Under the pieces are notes generated by a model. It was not told where the DNA came from and searched no databases. It worked only from the letters and a program-made list of their open reading frames with translations. Positions 37,366 through 49,022 of a stretch of 64,000 nt of DNA are shown here, piece by piece. Each line of letters begins with the position of its first letter. The stretch's first letter is position 1. A program made the translations under genes and the position numbers. Source of the stretch: Ochotona curzoniae (taxonomy: Eukaryota > Chordata > Mammalia > Lagomorpha > Ochotonidae); contig NW_024466459.1 in the NCBI RefSeq assembly GCF_017591425.1, forward strand, positions 3,038,001 to 3,102,000. Direction: 5' to 3'.

Positions 37366-38945
37366 ATAAAACAATTACAGATTCATAAGGTAAGAATTTT
37401 TGTTGTTGTTGAATGGCTGCAAAGGCTTCATCAGATGACTTTAGGCACCAGCATGTCAGGACTCAGATGCACATATATCATTGTTAGGTGCAACCTACAA
37501 GCCACCAGAGTACAAATGTGGTGTACACATGAGCCCGACTGAAAGCAAATGGGACTAAAAACCTGGCTGTCCTCCTGAGAGTCCGAGAAGAACTGGACAG
37601 AAGAGGAAAGGTTTGTGTCAGGAGCCTGGCTTCGCCCACTGCGCAGTTCTCCAGGTGCAGCGTTCCTCCTCAAGCCCAGGGTCAGGCAGGGGTCCTGTTC
37701 ACAAACTGCATCTACTTTATGGTCTCTCCCTCCCTTCATCTCAGTGTGGCACACATACCTGGCACCCACCAAAATGGATCCTTATAAACTTAGCACATCA
37801 GATAAAACATGGCATTTGGGGGCACTGTAGCTTACCCTCTTATGTGTATATCATTCCAGATAGAAAAAAAAAAACCCCAATCATTTCTCAAATGAGTTAG
37901 CTGAAACAAATCAATAACAAGACTGGTCCCTAACTACCCCCAGAGACACTGTTCAAGTGGACACAGTAGCGGCCACATGTCTGAGACACCTGGCTTCAGT
38001 TCAGCTAGACCCCCATGGAGTTCAAAGCCTGACTTCCTTAGGGAGCACAAGGACCCTGGCCTTGGAGCACTGCCCCTACTCAGAAGGTGACCATATATGA
38101 GAGATGGTTACTTTTCTGGGTAGTTACAAGCTTGTTCAGCGAGCTCACATGGTTTAAAGGGCCGGCCTGAACGCTTGTACTTCTCTGATGGTTTTGGATA
38201 AGTTTAATGAAAGCCCAGTTTCGAGGGCCATCAGGCATGGCAGCTGTTTCTGGCACTCATGGGCCTCGCAGAATGAGGGCGAGATGAGAGTGAGCCATGA
38301 GAAAACACGCACCTGCTGAGCTCCCAGGCTGCAGACAGACAGGGAGCTGCTTGCCAGTCTCCTCAAGGCCAGGGACAAACACGCTGAAGTCTGGAGGCTT
38401 AATGCTGAGATTGTAAGGATGATCTGCTATTGTTGTTGTTCCGTGTGTCGTAACAACACACAGTACACAATTCTTCCTTCACATCCCACAGTTAGTGTTG
38501 CCTCTTACCAAGAGTAAACCTTGGGGCTGCTGGTGGTAAGAGACTCTCTTTTCTAGAGGAAAACATTTTATTCCTCTGGGCTATATTTAACATTTATAAT
38601 GATTTACTAAAATAATTAATAGTTTTATAGAAGGCAAAAACTGTAGGTGGGTAGGCAGGGATGCCTGCAAAATGCCTCTGAAGAAGCTGTCATCATCACA
38701 GGGGAAGGCCCATGTGACAACTAATAGCAGACAGCCTGGCAGGAACAGCAGGACAAGTCAAGCACTCTAGTAAATTGGAAATAACATGGTGGAGGTCTTT
38801 CACCCGATTTTGAGAATGAAACAAATTAATGTGTTCAACGTGTTCAACAAAATTATAGGTAAACCTGGGAGCCAGGGGGTGCGGGAGGACCCTTGCTTTC
38901 CTGTTTAGCACAATGTTAGAAAAACAAAAATGCTACACAGAAAAA
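37366..38945. other. Unique intronic sequence
   Basis: No repeat family, exon or RNA gene recognised. Confidence 0.45.
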
Positions 38946-38949
38946 CATT

Positions 38950-39232
38950 TTTTTAGCATTTATTTTATTATAAAGGTAAAGAGACACAGAGAGATCTCCC
39001 ATCTGCTGGTTCACTTCCCCAAACATCCACAACAGCTGTATTTGGGTCAGGCTGAAGCGAGGAGCCAAGAACTCCATCCAGGTCTCCCACTCCATCCAGG
39101 TCTCCCACCTGGCTGGGAGGGTTTCAAGGAATTGAGACACTTGCCCTGCTATCTCCAAGGAACTGGAATCAGAGACTGAGCCAGGACTGGAAACCTTGCA
39201 GTCCGACACAGAATGGGTATCTTAGCGAGCCA
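38950..39232 (-). mobile_element. CSINE with internal 18-bp tandem duplication
   Basis: Antisense copy: TTAGCATTTATTTTATTATA, CTCCCATCTGCTGGTTCACT, AAGCGAGGAGCCAAGAACTC and ATCTTAGCGAGCCAAACTC head. TCCATCCAGGTCTCCCAC occurs twice in a row at about 39071-39106. Confidence 0.85.
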
Positions 39233-39239
39233 AACTCTC

Positions 39240-40175
39240 GGACTCCCTTGAAGCACAGCCATCCCTCCTCAGTGAGCGTCCTCTCCAAGTGCAGGACGCT
39301 CGGGTGTTTTCCAGCTTCTTAGTCCCCTCTGTGCTCTGCTAGACAGAAGCCGTTTCATATAGAAAACAATGAGCGAGAGATTACTGGTGACACACTGGGT
39401 TTGGTCATAGGTGTTAATCTTGGAAACCACAGAGGACCAGCCAGCCTCCAGCCATGGTGGGGAATCTGCCTCCCCATCTGGAGTTCAAACAGCCACGCAG
39501 AGCTGATGCTCAGAGATGGCACAGCCCTCAGCCTGCAACCAAGGCCTCATTTTAGAAGCGATGGAAATACAGGCTTGAAAAACAAGAAAAACTGAAAGCA
39601 GAACAGACTCAGAGATGTCCCAGGAAAGCTCCACCAGTGGTTAGGGGCTCCAGGCTCCTCCTCATACTCGTGTTCTCTCAACTCGCCCATCACCAAGTAA
39701 CCCCTGGGCCATCAGGAAGCCCATAAAACACTTCAGGTCAAGAAGGTCCTTGGGTCAGTGTTCTTCAGGTTCAACCATCAAAACACAAACAGAAATGCCC
39801 AGTGAACACCGCTGTCCATTGCAAACTCAGCTTCGGATCCACTTCTGCAAAAATTTCAAATCCATTTTCCACTTACATCAGGCCTCTGAGCTTCAGCTGT
39901 TACATCATAAAATGAGCATAGAGTTGCTAGAACAATTAGTACAGCACTGTAATGTGAGATTGCTTCTTCATCCTGAATATCAGAAAATGAAGGGGTATTG
40001 AAATCGCTCACCAAACACATGGGACATCGGCGCTCCAGTAGTGATGACACAACTATAGGCCAGAAAACAGATACCATAATTGGAAGAAGTCTTTTGGAAG
40101 ACAGTTAAAAAAAAAAAAAACAGATAATATGTTAACTGGTTGAGTGCTTAATTTGGCACTTGACCTTCAGAAGTC
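39240..40175. other. Mostly unique sequence with a possible MIR trace at 39880-39960
   Basis: CTCTGAGCTTCAGCTGTTAC then ATCATAAAATGAGCATAGAG resembles the MIR 'cctcagtttcctcatctgtaaaatgggg' segment. The rest is unrecognised. Confidence 0.4.
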
Positions 40176-40195
40176 TTTGGATATGCTTTTTATTT

Positions 40196-40503
40196 ATAAA
40201 GATTTATTTATTTTTATTTGCAAGTCAGATTTACAGAGAGAAGGAGAAACAGAAAGAAAGAGCTTTCATCCTCTGGTTCACTCTCCAAGTGCCCACAATG
40301 GTCAGAGCTGAGCTGATTCAAAGCCAGGAGCTTCTTCCGGGTCTCCCACATGGTTGCACGGTCCCAAAGCTTTGGACTGTCTTTGACTGCTTTCCCAGGC
40401 AACAAGCAGGGAAGTGGAGAAGCCAGGACATGAACCACTGCCCACACAGGATCCTGGGGCACACAAGGTAAGGATCCAGCCACTAAGCTACCGCAATGGA
40501 CCC
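40196..40503 (-). mobile_element. CSINE, full length (left member of a tandem pair)
   Basis: Antisense copy from ATAAAGATTTATTTATTTTT to TACCGCAATGGACCC. Flanked by TGGATATGCTTTTTATTT (40178-40195) and TGAATATGCTTTTATTT (40504-40520), a target-site duplication with one or two changes. Confidence 0.93.
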
Positions 40504-40520
40504 TGAATATGCTTTTATTT

Positions 40521-40850
40521 TACTTTTTAAAAGAAATATATTTATTTTTATTGGAAAGTCAGATGCATAGAGAGGAGGGGAGATAGAGAGGAAGATCTTC
40601 TGTCAATTAGTTCACTCTCCAAGTGCCAGCAACGGCCAAAGCTGAGCTTATCCAAAGCCAGGAGCCAGGAGCTTGTTCGGGGTCTCCCATGTGGATGTAT
40701 GGTCCCAAGGTTTAGGACTGTCTTCTACTACTTTTCCAGGTCAGAAGCAGGGAGTTGGATGGGAAACAGCCACTGGGACACAACCAGCACCCATATGGGA
40801 TCCTGAATGCAAGGCAAGAACTTCAGCCACTAGGCTACCATGCCGGGCCC
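40521..40850 (-). mobile_element. CSINE, full length (right member of a tandem pair)
   Basis: Antisense copy from AAAAGAAATATATTTATTTT to TACCATGCCGGGCCC. Its right flank TGGATATGCTTTT (40851-40863) is a third copy of the same target, so both SINEs used one site in succession. Confidence 0.93.
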
Positions 40851-40864
40851 TGGATATGCTTTTC

Positions 40865-41514
40865 TAAGAAAAAGACCTATCAAAACATAATCTTGGAGAA
40901 GGCTCCATATGTTGAGCTTGTATAGACTTGTTTCTGCAATAAGCCTCTGGGCAGGAGCTGAGACACATGGGTTCTTTCCTGCTGCTTTGATAACCGTGTT
41001 ATCTCCTGGTCGTGGATGCAGAATGGCATCTCCAAAGAACCACAAGAGCCTTGAGGTTTGCCCACTTTGGCTGGCAGGTGGCAAAGACCCCAGCCACAAC
41101 ACTGAGAGGCGCAATCCTGCTGGTTTTCCAAAGCTCCAGCAGAATGGATCACATGGGAAGACGAGACAAGGATCCATCCGACTGAACCTTAATGGGTAAA
41201 AGACTCGAGCACAAGTTGAATTTTAATACTCCTCTTCATTGCGTTGCTGAAATTTAAAAGAGAACAAAATACACAAAATGCAAAAAAATAATTTCGAAAG
41301 ATGAGGTAAAAGATGAAAGGGCTGGGCTGGAAGAGTAGCAGGTGTTGGCTCATTGACCTGAATCTCAACTGCCCTTTTCCCCTTCTCCCAACACAAACCC
41401 TTCTGTACATTCTGGATGTTTCAATCAGGTAAAATCTCAGGAGCATTTTCTCTTTAAAATACTACACATTGATAGTAAGAGCCATGACCCCAGGTATATG
41501 CAACATAAACAGGG
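40865..41514. other. Unique intronic sequence
   Basis: No repeat family, exon or RNA gene recognised. Confidence 0.45.
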
Positions 41515-41607
41515 GTCTTGAAGAAGTTCATGAAAAGTGTACTTATGGCTCTTGAATTTTTGCATCAAACCATATCTATATTTTAAATCTCACCCTCCCA
41601 TGACCAT
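41515..41607. mobile_element. Short palindromic mariner-like element, compact copy
   Basis: Begins GTCTTGAAGAAGTTCATGAA, contains TTTTTGCATCAAACC, and ends with the inverted counterpart CTCACCCTCCCATGACC. About 92 bp, non-coding. Confidence 0.5.
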
Positions 41608-41740
41608 AACAGCCTTCAAAGATTTCATGTATAAACTCCATTACTTCACACGATCATCAGGGCTCCAGGTGCCTGCCCCTTCAGGCTCACTCAGAACAAA
41701 CAGTACAACTCTGTGGACCCCTGTTTCCAAACCTGTGTGA

Positions 41741-41852
41741 CAGAAAGAAAGCGGAAAGCAAAAGCAGGACAAGAAAGGGAGAAAGGGAGAAAGGGAGAGA
41801 GAGAAAGAAAGAGATGACAGGAAGAGAGAAGAAGGCAAGAGAAGAGAAATGA
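41741..41852 (+). repeat. Polypurine (GAAA/GGGA)n tract
   Basis: About 110 bp of almost pure A/G, including AAGGGAGAAAGGGAGAAAGG. The gene strand is polypyrimidine. Mirror-like stretches make triplex structure possible. Confidence 0.9.
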
Positions 41853-42435
41853 ACTTTGCAAGACAGACTGGCCTCCAGTGAGCAGGGATGGAAAACTGTC
41901 TTCATGAATGATTCATCCTTAGAGACTGCGGATGGATTACTCAGGCTGCTGATGTGGCATGGCTCTTCCTGCCCAGGTCCTGGGTAACACTGACAGATAG
42001 CACCCGGCAGGCCACATGTGCTGTCGGTCGCTGGACATCTTCGGCAGAAAAACCAGCACTGAAACAACAGCAATGCCCTGAATAATCAGTGGAGTCACGT
42101 CAGTAAGCACAGCCAACAACAGACCTGCAGCCCGGCACAAGGGTCAATCTTGAAGAACCGGACACAGTCGGGACAGAGAGCATGGGTCCCACTAAAGGAA
42201 TTTTCCAGGAGACAGAAAAACATCCTGCACCCACCCAACTTTCTAAAGCACACTGAACTACTTCTCTGCCCTCTTGAACAGCAGGTGTAGCTCAGCAAGC
42301 AGCTGGCATGCCGTTCTTTGGTTACCCTGACTCAATGTGCTCCTCCATCCTTCGTTTGGCGTCATTTGAGTGTCTGTGTACGTGAGTGGGAAAACCTGAC
42401 AGACAAACCAACCTGGGTTCAAATCTCAACCCCAC
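41853..42435. other. Unique intronic sequence
   Basis: No repeat family, exon or RNA gene recognised. Confidence 0.45.
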
Positions 42436-42437
42436 TG

Positions 42438-42648
42438 GGGCCAGTGTTACGGTATAGTGCACTGTCTACAAGCTGGCATCCCATAACAACGCTGGTTTGA
42501 GTCCCTGCTGCTCCACTTCTGACCCAGCTCCTGCTAGTGCACCTGGGAAAGCAAGAGCAGATGCTCCAAGTCCCTGCATCCTTTTGTGTATGTGTCTGCC
42601 TCCCTGAAACTCTGCCTCGCAAATCAATAAACTTGAAAAAAAATTCAC
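42438..42648 (+). mobile_element. CSINE, internally deleted
   Basis: Sense copy: GGCCAGTGTTACGGTATAGT head, GGTTTGAGTCCCTGCTGCTC B-box region and ACCTGGGAAAGCAAGAGCAG, then directly CAATAAACTTGAAAAAAAA. The core 'cctggcttcggatcggc' block is missing. Confidence 0.8.
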
Positions 42649-42687
42649 CTCCATTGCTTATAGCAAAGTGAAGCAAGCCACTTTTCC

Positions 42688-42780
42688 TTTCTGAGACTTC
42701 TACTTCCTCGTCTGCTAAATGGGGTAATAAGTACCACGTTAAACACCTTGCACCCAAGTGGCAAATATAACGAGACTTGC
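42688..42780 (+). mobile_element. MIR SINE fragment
   Basis: CTTCCTCGTCTGCTAAATGG then GGTAATAAGTACCACGTTAA matches the MIR 'tttcctcatctgtaaaatggggataataatagtacctac' segment. Confidence 0.55.
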
Positions 42781-42784
42781 ATCT

Positions 42785-43838
42785 TGCCTTCCTCCTTTAT
42801 CCCCTTTGCTTTTCATGAACATCTGTATGCTGGGAGAGTCAGTAGCCGAAGGTGTCGAGAACGTTATGATAGAATAATTATCAGAAGATAGTCTTAAAAG
42901 AAACTTTGGCCATGTGCAGTATTCTAAGTGTTTTATGACAGCTGTTTCTAATATTTGTTTTTTTTTTTTTTAGCCCTAGAGTCTATGCCTTGTCTCAGAA
43001 AGTTGTAGATTTCTTTGTACTTTCTGTCAATGTTTTAGATAAAATTTCAGATGGCATAAATACAAAGTAGATTGATTCATATGACCCTGATAAAAGGCAG
43101 CATGCATGATTCTGCAAAACACGATCAATTTCATGCGTCAACATAAACTTCTAAAAAATCAAAATTGGTCATTGGCAGCTCTCATTCCTTGGGATGGCAT
43201 TGTTACTGTCCCCACTGTAAAGCGGGAACATCAGAGACCAATGAGAGGCAGAATCAAGATGCCTGGGTCTCCCAGATGTCACATCCGATGAATCCAGTAT
43301 CCTGAACAGCAAGGAGGCTCTTCTCTCCCATGAAGACTCAAATATGTGCTATTTCTGGATTCACACAGGCCCAAAGCAAAACAGCGGAGAATCCTTCTGG
43401 TCTCCCAGTCCAATGTCTACAATACCAAGGGTAGGATTCCAAGAGGATTCTACCTCCTAAATTCTTATTGAAATACTAAATCACTTCACCCATGGTCACT
43501 CCCAGCAAAAAGTTATCCACCCCATTCACACCACGTACCATCCCAAAGCCACATCAATGGAAGCCACTGGCATCCAAGACACAGCTAGAATCACTAAACT
43601 GCCCTAAACCACTGGATCCTCTTAGTGTCACCTGTTATTTTCCCACTCTGTGCTTTCCCTTTGGCCTGGAAAACTGTCTCTCCAAGCAGGAAAAGCAACA
43701 GGCATGATGAGTCCAGGGTGGCTGAACTACTCCCAGGCTCAAGTTGGTTTCTCCCCCGAGTGGTGTTTTGGACAGCTGGTGGATAGAGAGGATATTCTGG
43801 CTCCAGTATTGTTTTTTGTTTTGTTTTGTTTTAACATT
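42785..43838. other. Mostly unique sequence, with weak traces of MIR (about 43190-43310) and L2 (about 43590-43690)
   Basis: ACTGTAAAGCGGGAACATCA and TTTCCCTTTGGCCTGGAAAA are the only hints. A 13-T run lies at about 42959-42972. Confidence 0.4.
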
Positions 43839-43839
43839 G

Positions 43840-44135
43840 AAGATTTATTTATTTTCATTGGAAAGGCAAATACAGAGGAGTGACAGAGAGAAAGATTTTC
43901 CATCCACTAGTTCACTTCCCAAATGGCTGCAAAGGCTGGAGATGAGTCAATCTGAAACTAGGAGCCAGGAGATTCTTCCAGGTCTCCTACATGGTTACAG
44001 GTTTCCAAGGCTTTGGGCCATCCTGTACTGCCTTGCCAGGCTACAAGCAGGGAGCTTGGTTGGAAGAGGAGCAGCTTGGGCATGAGCCAGTGCTTAAAGA
44101 TGGAGGATTAACCAATTAAGCCATATGCCAATCCC
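43840..44135 (-). mobile_element. CSINE, near full length
   Basis: Antisense copy from AGATTTATTTATTTTCATTG through TTCCATCCACTAGTTCACTT and GGAGATTCTTCCAGGTCTCC to ATTAAGCCATATGCCAATCC. Preceded by a short (GTTTT)n run at 43811-43832. Confidence 0.9.
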
Positions 44136-44139
44136 TTCA

Positions 44140-46843
44140 GTGTTCTTTGCCATGTATTCCAACCACTACCTCTAGCCTTTCCACAAGTAATCAACAGCAT
44201 GATGCAACAGCAATCAACAGCAACAGAGCCTCATGAAATAAGCACAGAGGTTATGAAAGGAAGCTGGCCCAACAGATGACAATTTCAAAGTCTAGCTGAT
44301 CTAGCTCTATCCCTGATCCACTGCTAAGAACTGAGCAACATGCCTTCGACTATCCCAAACACTGTAGCCATTGGGCAGCGAGGGAAATTACAATCAGTCA
44401 CCATCAGCACTTACACATGGGCTAAGAAATAAAAAAGAAAAATAAATATAGAAGGAGCAATGAGCATCAGAGTGCACAAAGCTGTTTGAGAAGTACAATG
44501 AGGATAGGGGATTAGGAAGGTAGGTGGGTGGATGGGAGGGACTTGGTAGTCCTAGAGCTACCAGGGCAAAGTATCAGAAACTGGGCACCTTAGCACAAGA
44601 ATGAATCAGCCCTCAGTTGTGCAGGATAGCAGTCCTGTGGCTCTGTGGAAGAACCAGCTTCAACCATCAGTCCTATGTGGCTTGTGGTGTCCCTGGCTGG
44701 CAGGTCCACCACCCAGCTTCTGCCTTTCCCTGTGTGTCCCTGTTTTCACGAAGCCTTCTTGTAAGGGCAATAATCCCAGGACATATATCCAGTCCAACTT
44801 CATCTACAGTATATCTGTGAAGACTCTATCTGAACACAGGGTCCCACTGTGAGACTCTGAGTGAACATGAACTTGGGGAGGACACTGTTCCACTTCGTAC
44901 GGGAGAAATCAAAAGAAAAACAGAAACAAACCAGTGAACACAGCTAGGCACACACCTACGTACGAGCTGCCCATGAACTTCTGGCTCTGCTCCTCCTAGA
45001 CACCAATGAAGAGCAGGAGGATGGTAAACGGGTGGAAGGAAAACGCCATGCAGGCTCAGTTCCAGCCAAACAGATTCCACAGCATGGAGTCTTCAAGCCC
45101 ATGAAACGGTGGGTGAGGAGGTTTGGTACAGCCCCTCTCCTGTCACCTCTGAAAGTTTACACACTCAAAAGGGTGAGGAGTTCAGTAGGAATGTGGACAT
45201 CCTCCAGGAGACCTGGGGAGTCACTGGCACCTGTGTTTAACCTTGTCCTCAAGTGCAGGCAGCTCTGGGAGACTCTCCCTACGCCCTGTGCTCCCTCCTC
45301 TGGGTCTTCCCCACGCCGAAGACCCAGCACTCTGGCAACTCCACGCTGTCTGCGGCAACGAGTGGTCCATTCTGCTTCTCAAGTACATTTTTGAAGCATG
45401 TGGAGCCAACGAAAATTAATGAACTGTTGTTGCCAACAAGAAGCAGGCTCCAAATTTGGTTGCGTATTGCCAAATAGACAGTGTGAATGAAGTCAGTTTA
45501 TGAAGAAAATAAGAACATTCCAGAGGAGCAGCAGCCGAACACAGGCAGCCCCTGACTTGACTGTGCTGATCTAAAGGTATTACTCAATTGACAAAAATGA
45601 GCTCAGGCTGCAGCTGAGCCCAACACAGACCTCTCCTCCCTTTAAGACTACTGAGCATCCCCCTGTCTGTAGTCATGCCCCTATGTTTTCTCACTGTGGG
45701 TCTCATTGCCGCCAGGGCCCCTCAGACCTCCTGCCTCTTGCCTCCTGGGGCCAGGCTTCTCATTTGCCCGCTCAGGGTCAGTGACAGCACCACCCACAGT
45801 GACCCCAGGAGTTACTGGTTACTAGCAAAAACACTATCCTGTCCAAATCTTGCCTTTTCCAACACTAAAGACTTGCCCTGGGCTTTCTTCTAAAATAGAG
45901 AAAAACGTTTAATCATTTACCACAAAGTCCATGACATCTGTTTCCTCGATCTTTACCTAATAGCTTCGTTCCACATCCAACCAGCACTTGGCCCTGCTCA
46001 CTTGTGAATGTCAGCTCTGTGCTCTCTAGGAAGCTGGCAACTGAATGACTCCAGGATCTTAGCACCTGCTCCAGCTGCCCCATGCAAGCACCTGCTCCAG
46101 TAGGACAGCAGCGCCTGGCTCAGCCAGCAGGAACTGGATATAACCTAAGGTGAATGTAATTAACCATATAATTTTTTTTGTCATTTCAGATGAATTCTGC
46201 TGAAGGCACTTCATGAAACCAGACCATGAAATAGACTTGTCTTGACAAAGAAATCGGACATAAAGTCTCTGTAAGTACTAGGTTCACATCCAATACTTAC
46301 AGCTAAGCACACTGATGGGGGTCAGTAAAAATGTTAATGCAGCACAAATTCATAGAGATCATACCCTGCAACTGAAAAAACCCTAAATGCCCTTGAACCT
46401 GAATCAGGGCTGGTGGACACTAAAGAATGTTGACTCCTATTTAAGCCAAATGGCCTCATTTTAAAGCTCAGAGAGAGAACTGCTTATGTCAGGGAGAGAA
46501 AAGTTGAAGAAAAATCATACAACCAATTTTAGGCCTGAATAAAAGCTCAGGAGTGTTCTGGAAGCCCTGTACTGATTCATGTCTCACCAACACCTGCTTT
46601 TAATCCAGCTCAAGCTCAATCTAGAACAGATACAAAGAGGGGTGAGATGCTCAGAGAGGTCAGCAGCCAAGACACCAGTGACTGTGGAGGATCACCAGTT
46701 TCTGGGCTCTTCTTGGGATCTCCTCAAGTCTCCAATCACTGCTGCAAGCCCATGCCATAGGATCTGTCTTGCCTGGTTTCAGCCATGACTTATGTCCATT
46801 ACTGTGACCACATCCATGATTATATCTATAGCCAGCTCCCTGA
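44140..46843. other. Unique intronic sequence
   Basis: No repeat family or exon recognised. Overlapping open frames at 45032-45477 (120 codons or fewer) carry no domain. Confidence 0.45.
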
Positions 46844-47155
46844 CCACCTGGCCAATAGGGAGTGAGGAATGCCCTGCTCTTTTGCCACCCAGCCAGTAGG
46901 GAGTTAGGAATGCCCTGCTCCTTTTCCATCTAGCCAATAGGGATTTGGGAATGCCCTGCTCCTTTTCCACCCAGCCAGTAGGGAGTTAGGAATGTCCTGC
47001 TCCTTTTCTACCCAGCCAATTGGAAGTTAGGAATGTCCTCCTTTTCCACGCAGCCAATAGGTAGCTGGGAATGCTCTGCTCCTTTTCTACCCAGCCAATA
47101 GGGAGTTAGAATGCCCTGCTCTTTTTCCAGGCCTTTGTGAGTGAGGAATGCCCTG
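46844..47155. repeat. 41-bp minisatellite, about 7.5 units
   Basis: Tandem units of the form GCCAATAGGGAGTTAGGAAT plus GCCCTGCTCCTTTTCCACCC. Unit starts, taken at GCCA, are 46851, 46892, 46933, 46974, 47015, 47053 and 47094, followed by a degenerate eighth unit near 47131. Spacing is exactly 41 bp except one unit of 38 bp. Because 41 is not a multiple of three, the peptide-like repeats seen in its open frames drift through all frames and are not real protein. Confidence 0.96.
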
Positions 47156-47544
47156 GCATTCCAGACAGCACTCTCACCATACAAACTGATGAAATATGAC
47201 AGGTGACACAGAACCATCCTTCAATTGGAGCCCGGTGGTGGGAGAACCCAGTCACCATAAATTCCACAATTCCCAAGGCCCAGTGATACTGTGATCCACA
47301 CAGCCACTGCTGAAATGAGGCTCTGCAGGCCACGTGTGGTCTCAATTTCTGAATGTTTCACTGCAACAAGAACAGGTAGAGTGACTAAAACACTCCTCGA
47401 GGTTCTTGGCATGCAAATTATCTCAAGAGGACGAAATGGAAGCCTCAAGACAAACTTGGGTAGTTCCTTATTTCTGTCATTATATAGTTGTGCTACTCCT
47501 TGCCACATGCAAACCCCACCAGCAAAACCAGTTCTGTTTTCTGG
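47156..47544. other. Unique intronic sequence
   Basis: No repeat family, exon or RNA gene recognised. Confidence 0.4.
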
Positions 47545-47558
47545 TTAAATCTCACAAG

Positions 47559-47870
47559 GATTGGGCCTGGTGTGGTGGCTCAGTGGCAGAATCCTCACCT
47601 TGCATGTGTCAGGAATCCATGGGCGTGCCAGCTGCTCCTTCCAGTTCCCTGCTTATGGCCTGGAAAAGCAGGAGAGAATGGCCCAAAGCTTTGAGACCCT
47701 GCACCTATGTGAGAGACCCGGAGGAAGCTCCTGGCTTCTGGCTTTGGCTTTGGCTCTGGCTCAGCTCCGGCCATTGCGGCCACTTTGGGAGTGAGACAGT
47801 GGATGGAAGGTTTTGCTCTCTGTCTCTCCTTCTCTCTGTAAATCTGCATTTTCAATATAAATAAGTAGTT
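47559..47870 (+). mobile_element. CSINE, full length
   Basis: Sense copy: GGCCTGGTGTGGTGGCTCAG head (A-box region), GAGACCCGGAGGAAGCTCCT, a short GGCTTT/GGCTCT expansion, CGGCCATTGCGGCCACTTTG and the A/T-rich end. Flanked by the perfect 14-bp duplication TTAAATCTCACAAG at 47545-47558 and 47871-47884. Relatively young. Confidence 0.95.
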
Positions 47871-47884
47871 TTAAATCTCACAAG

Positions 47885-48640
47885 AATGAATAACCCATTG
47901 TAGAAGGTTCCAGAAATGTATATGCTGTAGCTGAATTCCAGAGTTCTTGCTCCAGCTCCATCTGAGGTCTAGGTTCTCCACAAACGCCAAGTTGACTGTG
48001 AGGGCCAAGTTCCAGCACCCATGGACAGATAAAGCAATGGGGTCCCAGATGGTTTCCTGCACAACACAAAGCTGGCAGGGGGCGGTGGGGAGCATTCTCT
48101 GTCAAGGGAATTGTCCTGGACAGGAGGGAAAGAAAGTCACTGGATGCCTTCACTCTCTGGCTTTGTAAGCATCCCTGCCACAGAGAGGATCACAAGAGAC
48201 TTCCCATAAAGGAGACCAGCGCACTGTGAAATGCAACGCCTGCCAGAGGCTGTGACGGAGGAAGCCTTAATCTGATTTACTTGCTTGTGATGTCCTGCCT
48301 CCAATCCAATTTTCTGGATAGTGAGATTGAGACAGAATCAGAATGGAAGTTGCCAGAAGCAAAAGAAAGATCTTTCTGTGCCCTGGCTCCCGTCTCTATT
48401 AGCGATCAATTCAGAATGAGCCAAACTGTGCAGGGAACCCAGGGTTCACAACATGAGTTTGCAGGGGAGCCTTTGATTCAGCCTTTGATTCAGCTCTGGC
48501 TCGTGGGTGGAACTGTGGACAGATGCTGGTATCTGTAGCTCCTTCCTGGTCCTGCCCTTCTGCATGACTCACCTGCCAGAAGGCTCAAAGCAACAGCCTC
48601 ATCCCAAAAACCTGTCCATGCCTCCCATGCTGTGACGTTT
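47885..48640. other. Unique intronic sequence
   Basis: Contains a small direct duplication of GCCTTTGATTCA at about 48471-48494. Nothing else recognised. Confidence 0.45.
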
Positions 48641-48928
48641 TAAAAAGAAGACTTGTTTATCTAAAAGGCTGAGAGAGAGAATCCTCCATCCAGTGTTTCA
48701 ACTCCACACCTGGGCCAGGCCAAGGCTAGGAAGCCAGAACTGCATCTGAGTCTCCCACGAGGGTAACGGTGACTCAAGCAGTTGGGCCATTTTCTGTTGC
48801 CTTTCTAGGTGTATTAACAGGAAGCAGGATCAGAAGTAGAGGAGGTGGGACTTGGACCAGTACCACCTAAGAGATGCTGGCATCACAAACAATAGCTTAA
48901 CCTGCTCAGAATAACACTAGCCTGACCC
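48641..48928 (-). mobile_element. CSINE, old
   Basis: Antisense copy: CATCCAGTGTTTCAACTCC, TGCATCTGAGTCTCCCACGA, CAGTTGGGCCATTTTCTGTT, AGGATCAGAAGTAGAGGAGG and AGCTTAACCTGCTCAGAATA. Confidence 0.82.
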
Positions 48929-49022
48929 ACTAAAATTAAAACTCCTCCAGTCCTGGACACCCTCTAATTAGAGGAAACCAAAGTTTAAGTCGCTTTGCAA
49001 AACCACAGCATTTCAGTCATGT

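Noticed and set aside
45675..45893. Possible signal-peptide-like short protein
   Set aside because: Hydrophobic start only. No conserved domain, and no upstream promoter or splice evidence.
46660..47217. Minus-strand frames with a repeated EQGIPNSLLAGW-like peptide
   Set aside because: Produced by the 41-bp minisatellite. The unit is not a multiple of three, so the repeats fall in different frames.
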